In this document: piece by piece, positions 46,393 through 55,314 of the stretch
How positions within the stretch are numbered: the first letter of the stretch is position 1
How the letters are laid out: each line of letters begins with the position of its first letter
Source of the DNA: Achromobacter sp. RTa
GTDB taxonomy: Bacteria; Pseudomonadota; Gammaproteobacteria; Burkholderiales; Burkholderiaceae_B
Direction of reading: 5' to 3'
DNA: 64,000 nucleotides
Assembly (NCBI RefSeq): GCF_000757485.1
Contig: NZ_JPYO01000027.1
Location: 434,001-498,000, forward strand
Made by a program: the position numbers and the translations under genes
The notes under the pieces: generated by a model
Told to the model about the DNA's origin: nothing
The model's input: only the letters and a program-made list of their open reading frames with translations
Database searches by the model: none

Positions 46393-47736
46393 ATGGCCGC
46401 GATTTCCGAAGTCCTCGCACCGCTTGCGGAGACGAATATGCAGGTTTCCCGCCGCCGGGTGATTGCCGGCACCACCATCGGCAATGCCCTGGAGTTTTTC
46501 GACTTCACCGTTTTCAGTTTTCTGATGCTGTTCATCGGCCCATTGTTTTTCCCCGAGGCGTCCGCTTACGGCCAACTGCTCCTGACCACCGCGACCTTCG
46601 GTGTGGGATTCCTGATGCGCCCGGTCGGCGCGCTGCTCATCGGCTCCTACGCCGACCGCTTTGGCCGGAGGTCGGCGATGACCCTGACCCTGTTCCTGAT
46701 GGGACTGGGTTGCGGCATGATGGCCTTGACGCCGACCTACGGACAGATCGGCGTCATTGCGCCCGTGGTCATCGTATTGGCTCGCCTGATCCAAGGCTTC
46801 GCCGCCGGCGGCGAGGTCGGAGCCGCCACCACCCTTCTCGTCGAACATGCGCCGCCATCGCAGCGGGGCTACTACGCCAGTTGGCAATTCGGCAGTCAGT
46901 CGCTGGGGGTATTCCTCGGCGCGATCATGGTTGCGGCATTGGTGGCGGGGCTGGACGGCCAGGCGATGAACGAGTGGGGCTGGCGAGTGCCATTTTTCAT
47001 CGGCATGCTTACCGCTCCCGTCGGCTGGTATATCCGCCGCCACCTGGAAGACACGCTGGTGACGGGCCTGCCGGCGTCCCTCAGCCGGCAGGCCAAGGAA
47101 CGGGCGGCCCGCAGCAGCCCCCTGCGGGAGCTCTTCGGCCGCCACAAGCTGACGTTGCTCAAGAGCGTGCTGCTGATGCTGGGCGCCATGGTGTCGACGC
47201 AGATCATTGCCTTCTATATGCCGTCCTATGCGGCCCGGGTGCTGGGTTTGCCCACCACGTCCAGCCTGCTGGCCAGCGTAGTGGTTGGGGTCGTCTGCTT
47301 CCTGTTGTCGCCGCTGGTGGGCTGGCTCGCCGATTGCTACGGACGCAAGCGGGTGATCTTCTGTTCGCGCCTGCTGACCCTGGCGGTGATCGTGCCCTGC
47401 TTCCAATGGTTGAACGCCGCCCCCACGCTCGCCAACCTGCTGCTGCTCATCGGCTTGCTGTCGGTGCTACTGACGCTGCAGACGGTTCCCGGCATCACCA
47501 TGCTGCCGGAGATGTTCCCCAAATCGGTACGTACCAGCGGCATGGCCGCGGCCTATGGAATCGGAGTTTCCGTGTTCGGCGGCTTTGCCCAGTTCTTTGT
47601 CACCTGGCTATTGCAGGTGACGGGGCAGCCCTTGGCGCCCGCCTGGTACATGATGGCGACGGTCGCCTTGTCCACGCTGGTCCTGCTGTGGATACGCGAC
47701 CGGACCGGCGAAGATATCGACCAGCCGCCGCGTTGA
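46393..47736 (+). CDS. MFS transporter, metabolite:H+ symporter type
   Basis: A 447-residue membrane protein with 12 predicted helices. The loop motif GSYADRFGRRSAM after helix 2, the RLIQGFAAGGEVGAATTLL helix 4, and LVGWLADCYGRKRVI in the second half are typical of the sugar-porter-like MHS subfamily (KgtP, ProP, ShiA). These import carboxylates or betaines with protons. It follows the M20 hydrolase by 83 bases and should import the substrate of the cassette. Confidence 0.92.
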   Translation: MAAISEVLAPLAETNMQVSRRRVIAGTTIGNALEFFDFTVFSFLMLFIGPLFFPEASAYGQLLLTTATFGVGFLMRPVGALLIGSYADRFGRRSAMTLTLFLMGLGCGMMALTPTYGQIGVIAPVVIVLARLIQGFAAGGEVGAATTLLVEHAPPSQRGYYASWQFGSQSLGVFLGAIMVAALVAGLDGQAMNEWGWRVPFFIGMLTAPVGWYIRRHLEDTLVTGLPASLSRQAKERAARSSPLRELFGRHKLTLLKSVLLMLGAMVSTQIIAFYMPSYAARVLGLPTTSSLLASVVVGVVCFLLSPLVGWLADCYGRKRVIFCSRLLTLAVIVPCFQWLNAAPTLANLLLLIGLLSVLLTLQTVPGITMLPEMFPKSVRTSGMAAAYGIGVSVFGGFAQFFVTWLLQVTGQPLAPAWYMMATVALSTLVLLWIRDRTGEDIDQPPR

Positions 47737-47898
47737 GCCCGGCAGGATAATCCACGGCGACGGAGTGGGTAAGCCGGAGGCGGGATTGGTCAGGCCTGCC
47801 CCGTCGCCAGCGGCTTACTTGCAACAACGGTCCAACGCTACGTTCACGCACATGGGTTAACCTTCTGGTTGCACAAATCAGAGGTGTTGGAACGAACA

Positions 47899-48492
47899 AT
47901 GGGTTTTGAAAAACTTGCCGACCTGCGAGACCAGCTTCGGGCGCAAGCTCAGCAAGCGGCGCCCGCCCAACCGAAAGCGGCAGGCCAGACAAAGAAACGG
48001 GACTCCGGAAAGCAACGGGACTCCGGCAAACAGCGGGAATCCGCAAGAAAGCAGGAACCCGCCAAGAAGCGCGAGCCCGTCGATCCGACGGTCGAAGCGA
48101 TCTGGCGCCTGCAGAAGCAGTTTCCGCTGGCTTTCCCCAAGAATCCCGCGCCCAAGGTGCCTCTCAAGGAAGGCATCCTCGCGGATGCCGCCCAGCATCT
48201 CGAAGCGCTGGCCATGACGGAAGAACAGCTGAAGCAGGCGATTGCCGAATGGTGCAAGGGAAGCCGCTACTGGGCCTGCCTGACGGAAGATGCGCCCCGC
48301 ATCGACCTGCAAGGGCAGCCCGTGGGCAAGGTGACCGCACAGCAAGCGGCGTATGCGCGGCGCCAGGCCAGCCGCCGGCCCGGCGCCAAGGCTCGCCCCG
48401 CGAAAAAAGCGGCAGCCCCGCAAGCCCAGGCCGCAGCCCCGCAGTCCTCCGAGACGGAACCCGCCGCGGCGCAGGCCGCCGAAACGCCCTGA
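47899..48492 (+). CDS. ProQ/FinO-domain RNA-binding protein
   Basis: A 197-residue RNA chaperone candidate. A basic, Lys/Arg/Gln/Ser-rich N-terminal region (about 1-65) precedes the ProQ/FinO domain (about 66-140), seen as PTVEAIWRLQKQFPLAFPKNPAPKVPLKEGILADAAQHLE and WCKGSRYWACLTEDAPRIDLQGQPVGKVTAQQAAYA. The tail is Ala/Pro/Lys rich. Such proteins bind structured sRNAs and 3' ends. Start ATG GGT was chosen; an in-frame TTG ten codons earlier exists. A strong terminator follows, then the third tRNA-Gly. Confidence 0.88.
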   Translation: MGFEKLADLRDQLRAQAQQAAPAQPKAAGQTKKRDSGKQRDSGKQRESARKQEPAKKREPVDPTVEAIWRLQKQFPLAFPKNPAPKVPLKEGILADAAQHLEALAMTEEQLKQAIAEWCKGSRYWACLTEDAPRIDLQGQPVGKVTAQQAAYARRQASRRPGAKARPAKKAAAPQAQAAAPQSSETEPAAAQAAETP

Positions 48493-48516
48493 TTCCGGGG
48501 CGCGAGGACCCACACT

Positions 48517-48550
48517 GCGCCCGCGCACAAGCTGCGCGGGCGCTTTTTTT
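48517..48550 (+). terminator. Intrinsic terminator of the proQ-like gene
   Basis: An 11-bp stem GCGCCCGCGCA / TGCGCGGGCGC with a 5-base loop and T7. Confidence 0.85.
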
Positions 48551-48593
48551 CTTGGGCGGCCTTGGCCTGGCCACACAAGTCAGAAATTCTGTG

Positions 48594-48599
48594 TATAAT
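48594..48599 (+). promoter_or_regulatory. -10 element (TATAAT) of third tRNA-Gly
   Basis: Consensus TATAAT lies 74 bases before the tRNA; no good -35 is seen at 16-18 bases. Confidence 0.5.
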
Positions 48600-48672
48600 C
48601 GCTGTCTTTGGTGGACACGGCCTTCTGAAAGAAATTTCGGGAATCGCACCAAATAATGCATGCAATGCATAC

Positions 48673-48748
48673 GCGGGAGTAGCTCAGTTGGTAGAGCGCA
48701 ACCTTGCCAAGGTTGAGGTCGCGAGTTCGAGACTCGTCTCCCGCTCCA
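48673..48748 (+). tRNA. tRNA-Gly (anticodon GCC), third copy
   Basis: Identical in all 76 bases to the two upstream copies. It is followed after 53 bases, with a hairpin between, by tRNA-Cys in the same direction. Confidence 0.97.
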
Positions 48749-48753
48749 AATAC

Positions 48754-48790
48754 AAAAGGAAGCAACGGCCAACACCGCGCTTCCTTTTTT
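48754..48790 (+). terminator. Hairpin with T-run between tRNA-Gly and tRNA-Cys
   Basis: AAAAGGAAGC / GCTTCCTTTT with a 15-base loop and T6. It may partly separate the two tRNA units or serve as a processing site. Confidence 0.65.
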
Positions 48791-48801
48791 CTTGAAATGC
48801 T

Positions 48802-48875
48802 GGCGCAATGGCAGAGTGGTTATGCAGCGGATTGCAAATCCGTGTACGTCGGTTCGATTCCGGCTTGCGCCTCCA
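48802..48875 (+). tRNA. tRNA-Cys (anticodon GCA)
   Basis: A 74-base cloverleaf with acceptor GGCGCAA / TTGCGCC, anticodon loop TTGCAAA, T arm GGTTCGATTCC, and encoded CCA. Confidence 0.96.
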
Positions 48876-48965
48876 GCAACTCCCCCTGCATCTCGTTACC
48901 CTTCCCTACGCTCCGACAATCGAATGATTGCTATGGTGACGCCGTTTTCAATTGACGACGGTCCT

Positions 48966-49289
48966 ATGCGCATCCTTTCGAATTCCCGCCCTCGCACCCC
49001 TTCTTCGTTGCTGGCCCTGTCTGCCGCGGCGCTATTCGCGTTGGCGCCTCTTGCCGCGCAGGCCGATTCGGACAAGCATCGCCATCGGCACGGCCGCGAG
49101 TACAAAGAGCAATACTGGGACGGCGCCTGTAAAGTCGAACGCAAGTGGAAGCGCAACGGCGACTACCACGAAAAGCGCAAGTGCCGGGATGATTACCGCT
49201 ACGGCTATGCGCCACAGCCGGTCGTGGTTCCCGCGATGCCAGCGCCCGCCATCGTCATCAATCCGCCCCCCATCGTCATTCGTCCCTGA
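48966..49289 (+). CDS. Small exported basic protein
   Basis: A 107-residue protein that I do not recognise. The N-terminal SSLLALSAAALFALAPLAAQA is a signal peptide. The mature part is rich in Lys, Arg, His and Tyr (DKHRHRHGREYKEQYWDGACKVERKWKRNGDYHEKRKCRDDYRYG), with two Cys that could form a disulfide. The end is a Pro/Ile/Val repeat (PAMPAPAIVINPPPIVIRP). It looks like a small periplasmic or envelope protein. Start ATG at 48966 has a weak ribosome site; an ATG 42 bases earlier is also in frame. Confidence 0.65.
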   Translation: MRILSNSRPRTPSSLLALSAAALFALAPLAAQADSDKHRHRHGREYKEQYWDGACKVERKWKRNGDYHEKRKCRDDYRYGYAPQPVVVPAMPAPAIVINPPPIVIRP

Positions 49290-49291
49290 AC

Positions 49292-49891
49292 ATGGACCAA
49301 TCGGTGAAAGACGCCCTTGCCCGCTGGCCCGACGTGCCCGCGGTCTACGGCTGGCTATCCCTGGATGCCAGGGGCCGCTGGCGCCTGCATCCGCAGGGCC
49401 AGTCCGCTCAAGGCGGGCCGGGCGAGTCGATCACCAACAGCCAGATCCTGGAATTCATCAACCGCAACTACGAACACGACGAGGCGGGCCGCTGGTATTT
49501 CCAGAACGGCCCCCAGCGCGTGTTCCTGCGTCTGGATGCAGCTCCCTACACGCTGCGCCTGAGCGACGACAATCGCGGCCTGCTGACCCACACGAACGCC
49601 TCGGTCGAAACGATCGACGCCTGGAGGCTGGACGATGCCGGCCGCCTGTACGCGGCGACGCCGATGGGCGCCGGCATCGTGCTGGACCGCGACCTGCCCC
49701 AGCTCCTGGAGATGCTGGTCACGGACGGCGGCGAGCCGCTGCTGGATGCGCTGGCGGGCCTTGCGCCCGGCCACACGATCCGGGTGGCGTTCCCGGGCTC
49801 GTATCCGGCGGCGCCCCTGTCCACGATCGCGCAAGAGAACGTCGCGCGGGAACTGGGTTTCGACCCCGCCCCCACGCCTCAAGCGGCCTGA
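49292..49891 (+). CDS. Conserved hypothetical protein, possibly DUF2946-like
   Basis: A 199-residue cytoplasmic protein. Its N-terminus KDALARWPDVPAVYGWLSLDARGRWRLHPQG and the NRNYEHDEAGRWYFQNGPQRVFLRLDAAPYTLRL block recall a family common in Bordetella and Burkholderia that I associate, tentatively, with DUF2946. No function is known. There is no signal peptide or membrane segment. It starts 2 bases after the stop of the small exported protein, so translation is likely coupled. Confidence 0.72.
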   Translation: MDQSVKDALARWPDVPAVYGWLSLDARGRWRLHPQGQSAQGGPGESITNSQILEFINRNYEHDEAGRWYFQNGPQRVFLRLDAAPYTLRLSDDNRGLLTHTNASVETIDAWRLDDAGRLYAATPMGAGIVLDRDLPQLLEMLVTDGGEPLLDALAGLAPGHTIRVAFPGSYPAAPLSTIAQENVARELGFDPAPTPQAA

Positions 49892-49909
49892 GCCGCATTC
49901 ATCCAAGCC

Positions 49910-50374
49910 TCAGAACATGCCGTTGGAATTGGCGGCTTGCTCGGGGATGGGCTGCACCGCATCCCAATGCTCGACGATCTTGCCCTGCTCCAGGCGAAAG
50001 ATATCGATGATGGCGCTGCCGCGCGCGCCGGGCTCGCGCACGGCATGCACATGCAGGATCACGTAGTCTCCATCCGTGAAGACTCGCTTGATCTCACTGT
50101 GCGACTTTGGAAACTTGTCGCGCAGGAAGGCGATGAACTTTCGGAAGCCCTCCGGCCCGTCCGCGGCGCTCGGGTTGTGCTGCACGTAGCGGTCGCCCAC
50201 GTACTTCAGGGCGGCATCCGCGTCCTTCTGGTTCAGCCCCTTCTCGTAAAAGGCCAGCACGGCCGCCTTGTTGGCGGCCTCCTGCTCGGCGGACGCATGG
50301 GCGGCAGGCGACAAGGCAACGGCCAGCAGCGCCATGCCGGCGGCGCGCTTGAAAAACAACGTGGGCAAGAACAT
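49910..50374 (-). CDS. Exported SnoaL-like/NTF2-fold protein
   Basis: A 154-residue protein with signal peptide MFLPTLFFKRAAGMALLAVALSPAAHA. The mature domain NKAAVLAFYEKGLNQKDADAALKYVGDRYVQHNPSAADGPEGF and IIDIFRLEQGKIVEHWDAVQPIPE is the SnoaL-like polyketide cyclase pattern often found as small exported or cytoplasmic proteins of unknown activity. The conserved QHNP and EHWD motifs suggest a ligand pocket. It is convergent with the DUF2946-like gene. Confidence 0.85.
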   Translation of the reverse strand: MFLPTLFFKRAAGMALLAVALSPAAHASAEQEAANKAAVLAFYEKGLNQKDADAALKYVGDRYVQHNPSAADGPEGFRKFIAFLRDKFPKSHSEIKRVFTDGDYVILHVHAVREPGARGSAIIDIFRLEQGKIVEHWDAVQPIPEQAANSNGMF

Positions 50375-50474
50375 GGAAACTCCGGAAATTGAACAAGGGC
50401 GGCCGCGCCATTCTAGGGCCCTGCCGCCCCGCCAGCCACGTCCGTTTCAGTAGACAGTCTGGTGCTTGCAGCGT

Positions 50475-50876
50475 TCAGCCGCGGCCGCTTTTCACGAGCG
50501 CGAACTTGCCGTCGCCGAGCAGCGCCAGCACGGCGGCCGCCACGGCGAGGAAGATGGGATATTCCCAGCCGCCGCCCGGGTTGCCGAAGCCCCAGCCATT
50601 GCCAAAGTGCACGGTCGACGCCACGAACAACTGCACAACCGCGATGGCGGCGACCCAGCGTGGCACGATGCCCAGGATCAGCATCGCGCCCGCGCCGATT
50701 TCGAAGAAGGTCACCGGATACGCCAGCCAGCCGGCAAAGCCGATCTTGGCGAAAAACTGCGCGGTGCCCGGCAGCGTGAAGACCAGCAGCTTGGTCAGGC
50801 CATGAGCCAAGAACATGACGCCGAGCGCCACGCGCAGCAGCAGCGCGGCATAAGGCGCGGTACGGGTATCAACCAT
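50475..50876 (-). CDS. DoxX family membrane protein
   Basis: A 133-residue membrane protein with four helices of the DoxX/SURF4 type: YAALLLRVALGVMFLAHGLTKL, then LAYPVTFFEIGAGAMLILG, and two more. Start MVDTRTAPY has AAGGAGAG upstream. DoxX-like proteins are linked to redox and thiol homeostasis or to detoxification. It is divergent from a LysR gene across 129 bases, so it is likely controlled by it. Confidence 0.88.
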   Translation of the reverse strand: MVDTRTAPYAALLLRVALGVMFLAHGLTKLLVFTLPGTAQFFAKIGFAGWLAYPVTFFEIGAGAMLILGIVPRWVAAIAVVQLFVASTVHFGNGWGFGNPGGGWEYPIFLAVAAAVLALLGDGKFALVKSGRG

Positions 50877-51005
50877 TGCACTCTCCTTGAGCGGTGGGGA
50901 ATCGCCCAGGACGGGAAGATTCTTCAGGAACGCTATTCTTGCGATTCCAAAAACAAAGATAAACATGCAGAATTGCAAATTATTGTTCCCCGATAGGAAA
51001 CAATC

Positions 51006-51938
51006 TTGGACACGCATACTGCCATGCTGACCTTTGCCAAGGTGGTGGAGCTGGGCTCGTTCGCGGCGGCAGCCGACAAGATGGGCCAGGCCCGTTCCGT
51101 GGTCACGCGCCAGATCGCCTACCTGGAGCAGAAGTACGGCGTGCGCCTGCTGAACCGCACCACGCGCAAGCTGAGCATGACCGACGCCGGGCGAGCCTTC
51201 TACGAACGCGTGCGGCCCATTCTTGCCGAGGTGGCGGACCTGGAGCTGTCGCTGCAGGCCGAAGGGCAACGGCCCAGCGGCCGCCTGCGGGTGAGCGCGC
51301 CGGTGTCGTTCGGCATCCTGCACCTGGGCCCCGCCATCGCCGAATACCTGCTGCGCTATCCCGACGTGGTCATCGACCTCGACCTCAACGACCGCGTGGT
51401 GGATCTGGTGGAAGATGGATTCGACGTGGCGGTGCGCATCGGCCCGCTGCTCGATTCATCGCTGGTCGCACGGCCGCTGGCACCCCAGCAATTGCGGGTT
51501 TGCGCGGCTCCGTCCTATCTGGCGCGCCACGGCACGCCCCGCAAGCCGGAGGAGCTCAAGCAGCATCGCTGCCTGCATTACGCCTATGCCAGCACCGGCA
51601 ACGAATGGCATTTCGAGAAAGACGGGGTGACCCACCTGGTGCGCGTGAACGCCGCGCTGCGCGCCAATAACGGCGACGTCCTGCGCACGGCCGCCCTGGC
51701 CGGGCACGGCATCATCCTGCAGCCCGAATTCCTGGTGGGCGACGATATCCGCGCCGGACGGCTGGTCACCCTGCTGGCCGACTATGCGCACACCCCTATT
51801 TCCATGTACGCGATCTACCCCCACCGGCGCTTCCTGTCGCCCAAGGTGCGCTCCTTCGTCGAACACCTGGAGGATCGTTTCGGCGCTCCGTCCCCGCCCG
51901 CCACGGGCCGGCGCGCCAGTCCTCGCCGCAGCCGTTAG
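51006..51938 (+). CDS. LysR-type regulator (divergent from doxX)
   Basis: A 310-residue LysR regulator of the CrgA-like subgroup. It begins MDTHTAMLTFAKVVELGSFAAAADKMGQARSVVTRQIAYLEQ and the effector domain starts near LRVSAPVSFGILHLGP. The start is TTG at 51006 with AGGAAA in front; an ATG six codons in would remove conserved residues. It is divergent from the doxX gene, its likely target. The Arg/Pro-rich tail is unusual but common in Betaproteobacteria. Confidence 0.9.
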   Translation: MDTHTAMLTFAKVVELGSFAAAADKMGQARSVVTRQIAYLEQKYGVRLLNRTTRKLSMTDAGRAFYERVRPILAEVADLELSLQAEGQRPSGRLRVSAPVSFGILHLGPAIAEYLLRYPDVVIDLDLNDRVVDLVEDGFDVAVRIGPLLDSSLVARPLAPQQLRVCAAPSYLARHGTPRKPEELKQHRCLHYAYASTGNEWHFEKDGVTHLVRVNAALRANNGDVLRTAALAGHGIILQPEFLVGDDIRAGRLVTLLADYAHTPISMYAIYPHRRFLSPKVRSFVEHLEDRFGAPSPPATGRRASPRRSR

Positions 51939-51948
51939 AATCGTACCC

Positions 51949-52530
51949 ATGACCGCAAAATCGCCCATCGAATATTTCCCCGCGCCGCGCCGTTCGCACT
52001 TCTGCAGCCAATGCGGCTCGCCCGTCAATCGGCGGGTCCCCGAGGGCGACAACCGCGAACGCGACATCTGCGATCACTGCGGCGCCATCCATTACCAGAA
52101 CCCCCGCCTGGTGGTCGGCACCGTGCCGGTCTGGGAGAACCGCGTGCTGCTCTGCCGGCGCGCGATCGAACCGCGCTACAACACCTGGACACTGCCCGCC
52201 GGCTTCATGGAGCTGGGCGAAAGCACCGCGCAAGGCGCTGCCCGCGAAACACTCGAGGAAGCCGGCGCGCGCATCCAGCTCGGCGATCTCTACACCATCA
52301 TCGACCTGCCCCAGATCGACCAGGTGCATGTCTTCTACCTGGCGCAATCGGTGTCTCCCGACCTGGATCCGGGCCCCGAAAGCCTGGAGGCCCGCTATTA
52401 CGAGGAATCCGAGATTCCCTGGGACGACCTGGCGTTCCGCACCGTGGCCACGACGCTGCGCCACTATTTCGACGACCGCAAGCTTGGCGTGTTCGCCCCT
52501 CATCACTACACCCTAGAATCCCACCGTTGA
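51949..52530 (+). CDS. Zinc-ribbon Nudix hydrolase
   Basis: A 193-residue Nudix hydrolase with an N-terminal zinc ribbon ([11 protein letters not shown] and [13 protein letters not shown]). The Nudix box is [23 protein letters not shown] with the REXXEE core as RETLEEAG. The ribbon plus [32 protein letters not shown] is typical of bacterial NADH pyrophosphatase/FAD-ADP hydrolase relatives. The next gene, aat, overlaps its stop by 4 bases. Confidence 0.92.
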   Translation: MTAKSPIEYFPAPRRSHFCSQCGSPVNRRVPEGDNRERDICDHCGAIHYQNPRLVVGTVPVWENRVLLCRRAIEPRYNTWTLPAGFMELGESTAQGAARETLEEAGARIQLGDLYTIIDLPQIDQVHVFYLAQSVSPDLDPGPESLEARYYEESEIPWDDLAFRTVATTLRHYFDDRKLGVFAPHHYTLESHR

Positions 52531-53300
52531 AGCTGCCCTGGCTTGCCGTCGACACGCCGTTCCCGCCAGCCGAGTTCGCGCTGACGGATCCCGACGGCCT
52601 GCTGGCGGCCGGCGCGGACCTCTCCATCCCCCGGCTCATCCAGGCCTATTCCAACGGCATCTTCCCTTGGTATTCTGAAGGCGAGCCCATCCTGTGGTGG
52701 AGTCCCGACCCCCGCATGGTGCTGGCCGTCCAGGACTTCTCGCCTTCGCACTCCCTGCGCAAGCTGCTGCGGCAGACCGCCAGCCAGGAACTCGCGGACG
52801 AGCCGCGCGTCCAGGTGCGCGTGGACACCGCTTTCGCACAGGTGATGGCCGAATGCGCCGCGCCCCGCGACGGACAGCCCGGCACGTGGATCACGGGCGC
52901 CATGCAGCAGGCCTATTGCGCCTGGCACGAGGCCGGCTACGTGCACAGCATCGAAACCTGGATCGACGGCGAACTGGCCGGCGGCCTCTACGGCATCAGC
53001 CTGGGCCGGATGTTCTTCGGCGAATCCATGTTCACCCGCGCTCCCAACGCCTCCAAGATCGCGCTGGCCTACCTGGTGCGCTATCTGGCGGCGCAGGGGG
53101 TGGAACGCATCGACTGCCAGCAGCAGACGCGCCACCTGGCGAGCCTGGGTGCCCGCCCCATTTCGCGCGCCGCCTTCCTCCAGCACGTCCGCGGGGCCAC
53201 GGCGCTGGCCGCCGTTCCCTGGTCGCGCGGCATGTTGGACAGCGCCGGGCGCCTGCATCCGCAGGCCGCGCCCGGCGCCGGGTTAGGCGTTAATATGTAG
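52527..53300 (+). CDS. aat: Leucyl/phenylalanyl-tRNA-protein transferase
   Basis: A 257-residue Aat, which transfers Leu or Phe to N-terminal Lys/Arg of proteins and marks them for ClpAPS. Signature segments are [43 protein letters not shown] and [29 protein letters not shown]. The start is TTG overlapping the Nudix stop (TTGA), which is the only position that gives the conserved N-terminus [13 protein letters not shown]. It is followed after 41 bases by bpt. Confidence 0.95.
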   Translation: MKLPWLAVDTPFPPAEFALTDPDGLLAAGADLSIPRLIQAYSNGIFPWYSEGEPILWWSPDPRMVLAVQDFSPSHSLRKLLRQTASQELADEPRVQVRVDTAFAQVMAECAAPRDGQPGTWITGAMQQAYCAWHEAGYVHSIETWIDGELAGGLYGISLGRMFFGESMFTRAPNASKIALAYLVRYLAAQGVERIDCQQQTRHLASLGARPISRAAFLQHVRGATALAAVPWSRGMLDSAGRLHPQAAPGAGLGVNM

Positions 53301-53341
53301 CCATCCCGCCACGGATCTGCCGCCGTCTTCCGGGATCGCCC

Positions 53342-54079
53342 ATGAGCCAGCTCAAAGAACTCCCCTTCTCCACCCTACAGTTCTACGCAACCGCTCCCTA
53401 CCCTTGCAGCTACCTGCCGGGTCGCCAGGCCCGGTCACAGGTCGCCGCGCCCGGCCACCTGATCAACGCGGGCACATATTCCCAGCTGGTGGAACAAGGC
53501 TTCCGCCGCAGCGGGCTCTTCACCTACCGCCCTCATTGCGACAACTGCCACGCCTGTATCCCGGTGCGCGTGGACGCGGCGGGCTTCGCCCCCAACCGCA
53601 GCCAACGGCGCGCCTGGCGTACGCACCAGGACTTGCAATCTTTCGTGGCGGAGCTGGCCTGGTCCCCAGAGCACTACCGGCTCTACACGCGCTACCAGCA
53701 GGGCCGCCATCCGGGCGGCGGCATGGACGAAGACAGCCGCACCCAGTACGCGCAATTCCTGCTTACCAGCCGGGTCAACACCCGGCTCGTGGAGTTCCGC
53801 GATCCCGAAGGGGTCCTGGTCATGGTGTCCATCATCGACGTGCTGGACGACGGCCTGTCCTCGGTCTACACGTTCTATGACCCCGATCTTCCCGGCAGCC
53901 TGGGCACCTACAGCATCCTGTGGCAGGTCGAGCAGTGCCGCACCCTGAACCTGCCCTGGCTGTATCTGGGCTACTGGATCGCGGACAGCCGCAAGATGTC
54001 CTACAAGTCGAGCTTCCACCCCGCCCAGTTCCTGGTCGACGGCGCCTGGCGCGACCAGCCCGCGCCTCCGTCCGCCTGA
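53342..54079 (+). CDS. bpt: Aspartate/glutamate leucyltransferase Bpt (ATE family)
   Basis: A 245-residue arginyl-transferase-fold enzyme that adds Leu to N-terminal Asp/Glu. N-terminal Cys residues are in [14 protein letters not shown] and [16 protein letters not shown]-terminal markers are [40 protein letters not shown] and [14 protein letters not shown]. With aat it forms an N-degron pair. It begins 41 bases after aat and is upstream of pyrD. Confidence 0.95.
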   Translation: MSQLKELPFSTLQFYATAPYPCSYLPGRQARSQVAAPGHLINAGTYSQLVEQGFRRSGLFTYRPHCDNCHACIPVRVDAAGFAPNRSQRRAWRTHQDLQSFVAELAWSPEHYRLYTRYQQGRHPGGGMDEDSRTQYAQFLLTSRVNTRLVEFRDPEGVLVMVSIIDVLDDGLSSVYTFYDPDLPGSLGTYSILWQVEQCRTLNLPWLYLGYWIADSRKMSYKSSFHPAQFLVDGAWRDQPAPPSA

Positions 54080-54149
54080 TTCCGGCGCACGGGGCCGGCT
54101 GCGCCCGCGCGGCGCAAGGCGGCTGAAATTCGCTCTACAATTCCGCCCC

Positions 54150-55190
54150 ATGTCTATCCTCTTCCACGCCTATCCCCTGGCCCGCCCGGCGCTCTTCGCC
54201 ATGGACGCGGAAACCGCCCACGAAGTCACCTTGTCGGGCCTGCAGCGCGCCTACGAATGCGGCGCCACGCGCAAGCTGCTGCACGCGCAGCCCAAAGCGC
54301 CCTGCACGCTGATGGGGATGCAGTTGGCCAACCCGATCGGGCTGGCCGCGGGGCTGGACAAGAACGGCGCCTATATCGACGCGCTGGGGAACCTGGGATT
54401 CGGCTTTATCGAAGTGGGCACGGTCACGCCGCGCGCGCAGCCCGGCAATCCGAAACCCCGCATGTTCCGGTTGCCGCGCGCCAACGCGCTCATCAACCGG
54501 CTGGGCTTCAATAATCAGGGGCTGGACGCCTTTCTGGCCAATGTGCAGCGCAGCACATGGCGCACCCAGGGCGGCATCCTCGGGCTGAACATCGGCAAAA
54601 ACGCCGACACCCCGATCGAGCGGGCCGCCGACGATTACCTGATCGGCCTGGAAGGCGTGTACCCGCATGCCGACTACGTGACCGTGAACATCTCGTCGCC
54701 CAACACCAAGAACCTGCGCGCGCTGCAGGGCGGCGACGAATTGTCGGCGCTGCTCGCGCAGCTTGCGGACAAGCGCAAGGCGCTGGAGGACAAACACCAG
54801 CGCCGCGTACCGATGGCGGTGAAGATCGCCCCGGACCTCACGCAGGAACAGATCGATTCCATCGCGGACACGCTGCCGCGCCACGGCATCGACGGCGTCA
54901 TCGCCACCAACACCACGCTCTCGCGCGATGCCGTCGCGGGCCAGGCGCATGCCGAGGAAGCGGGCGGCCTGTCCGGCGCGCCGGTGCATGAATTGTCGCT
55001 GGCGGTGATCCGCCGCCTGAAGCAGCAACTGGGCGACAGCCTGGCCATCATCGGCGTGGGCGGCGTGCTCTCGGGGCGGCAGGCCAGGGAAAAGATGGAA
55101 GCGGGCGCCGACGCGGTGCAGCTCTACACCGGCCTGATCTATCGCGGCCCGGCCCTGGTAGGAGAATGCGTGCGGGCGGTGGCCGGGTGA
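54150..55190 (+). CDS. pyrD: Dihydroorotate dehydrogenase (quinone)
   Basis: A 346-residue class 2 dihydroorotate dehydrogenase that oxidises dihydroorotate with quinone in the membrane. It begins with a short amphipathic helix [29 protein letters not shown] and active-site motifs are [36 protein letters not shown] (catalytic Ser) and [10 protein letters not shown], and the protein ends with [35 protein letters not shown]. Length and order after bpt are conserved in this group. Confidence 0.96.
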   Translation: MSILFHAYPLARPALFAMDAETAHEVTLSGLQRAYECGATRKLLHAQPKAPCTLMGMQLANPIGLAAGLDKNGAYIDALGNLGFGFIEVGTVTPRAQPGNPKPRMFRLPRANALINRLGFNNQGLDAFLANVQRSTWRTQGGILGLNIGKNADTPIERAADDYLIGLEGVYPHADYVTVNISSPNTKNLRALQGGDELSALLAQLADKRKALEDKHQRRVPMAVKIAPDLTQEQIDSIADTLPRHGIDGVIATNTTLSRDAVAGQAHAEEAGGLSGAPVHELSLAVIRRLKQQLGDSLAIIGVGGVLSGRQAREKMEAGADAVQLYTGLIYRGPALVGECVRAVAG

Positions 55191-55202
55191 GGACGTGGTC
55201 TT

Positions 55203-55314
55203 GTGTCTGACACCCATACGAGATGATCTATAAGCTGGACCGGTGCTACGCGGGTGTCAGACACCCGGGAAGAGAGGCTTGGATCCAAGGCCATCTCGTA
55301 CGGGTGTCAGACAC
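55203..55314. repeat. REPIN-like inverted repeat with GTGTCAGACAC termini
   Basis: Two 23-base arms (55203-55225 and 55292-55314) are inverted with one mismatch. Each ends in the palindrome GTGTCnGACAC, and a third GTGTCAGACAC lies at 55254. This looks like a pair of REP sequences in inverted orientation in the intergenic region after pyrD. No transposase gene is near. Confidence 0.65.

Noticed and set aside
22301..48900. An integrase-driven genomic island or prophage
   Set aside because: No integrase, transposase, phage structural gene or partial tRNA attachment repeat was found. The flanking tRNAs are complete.
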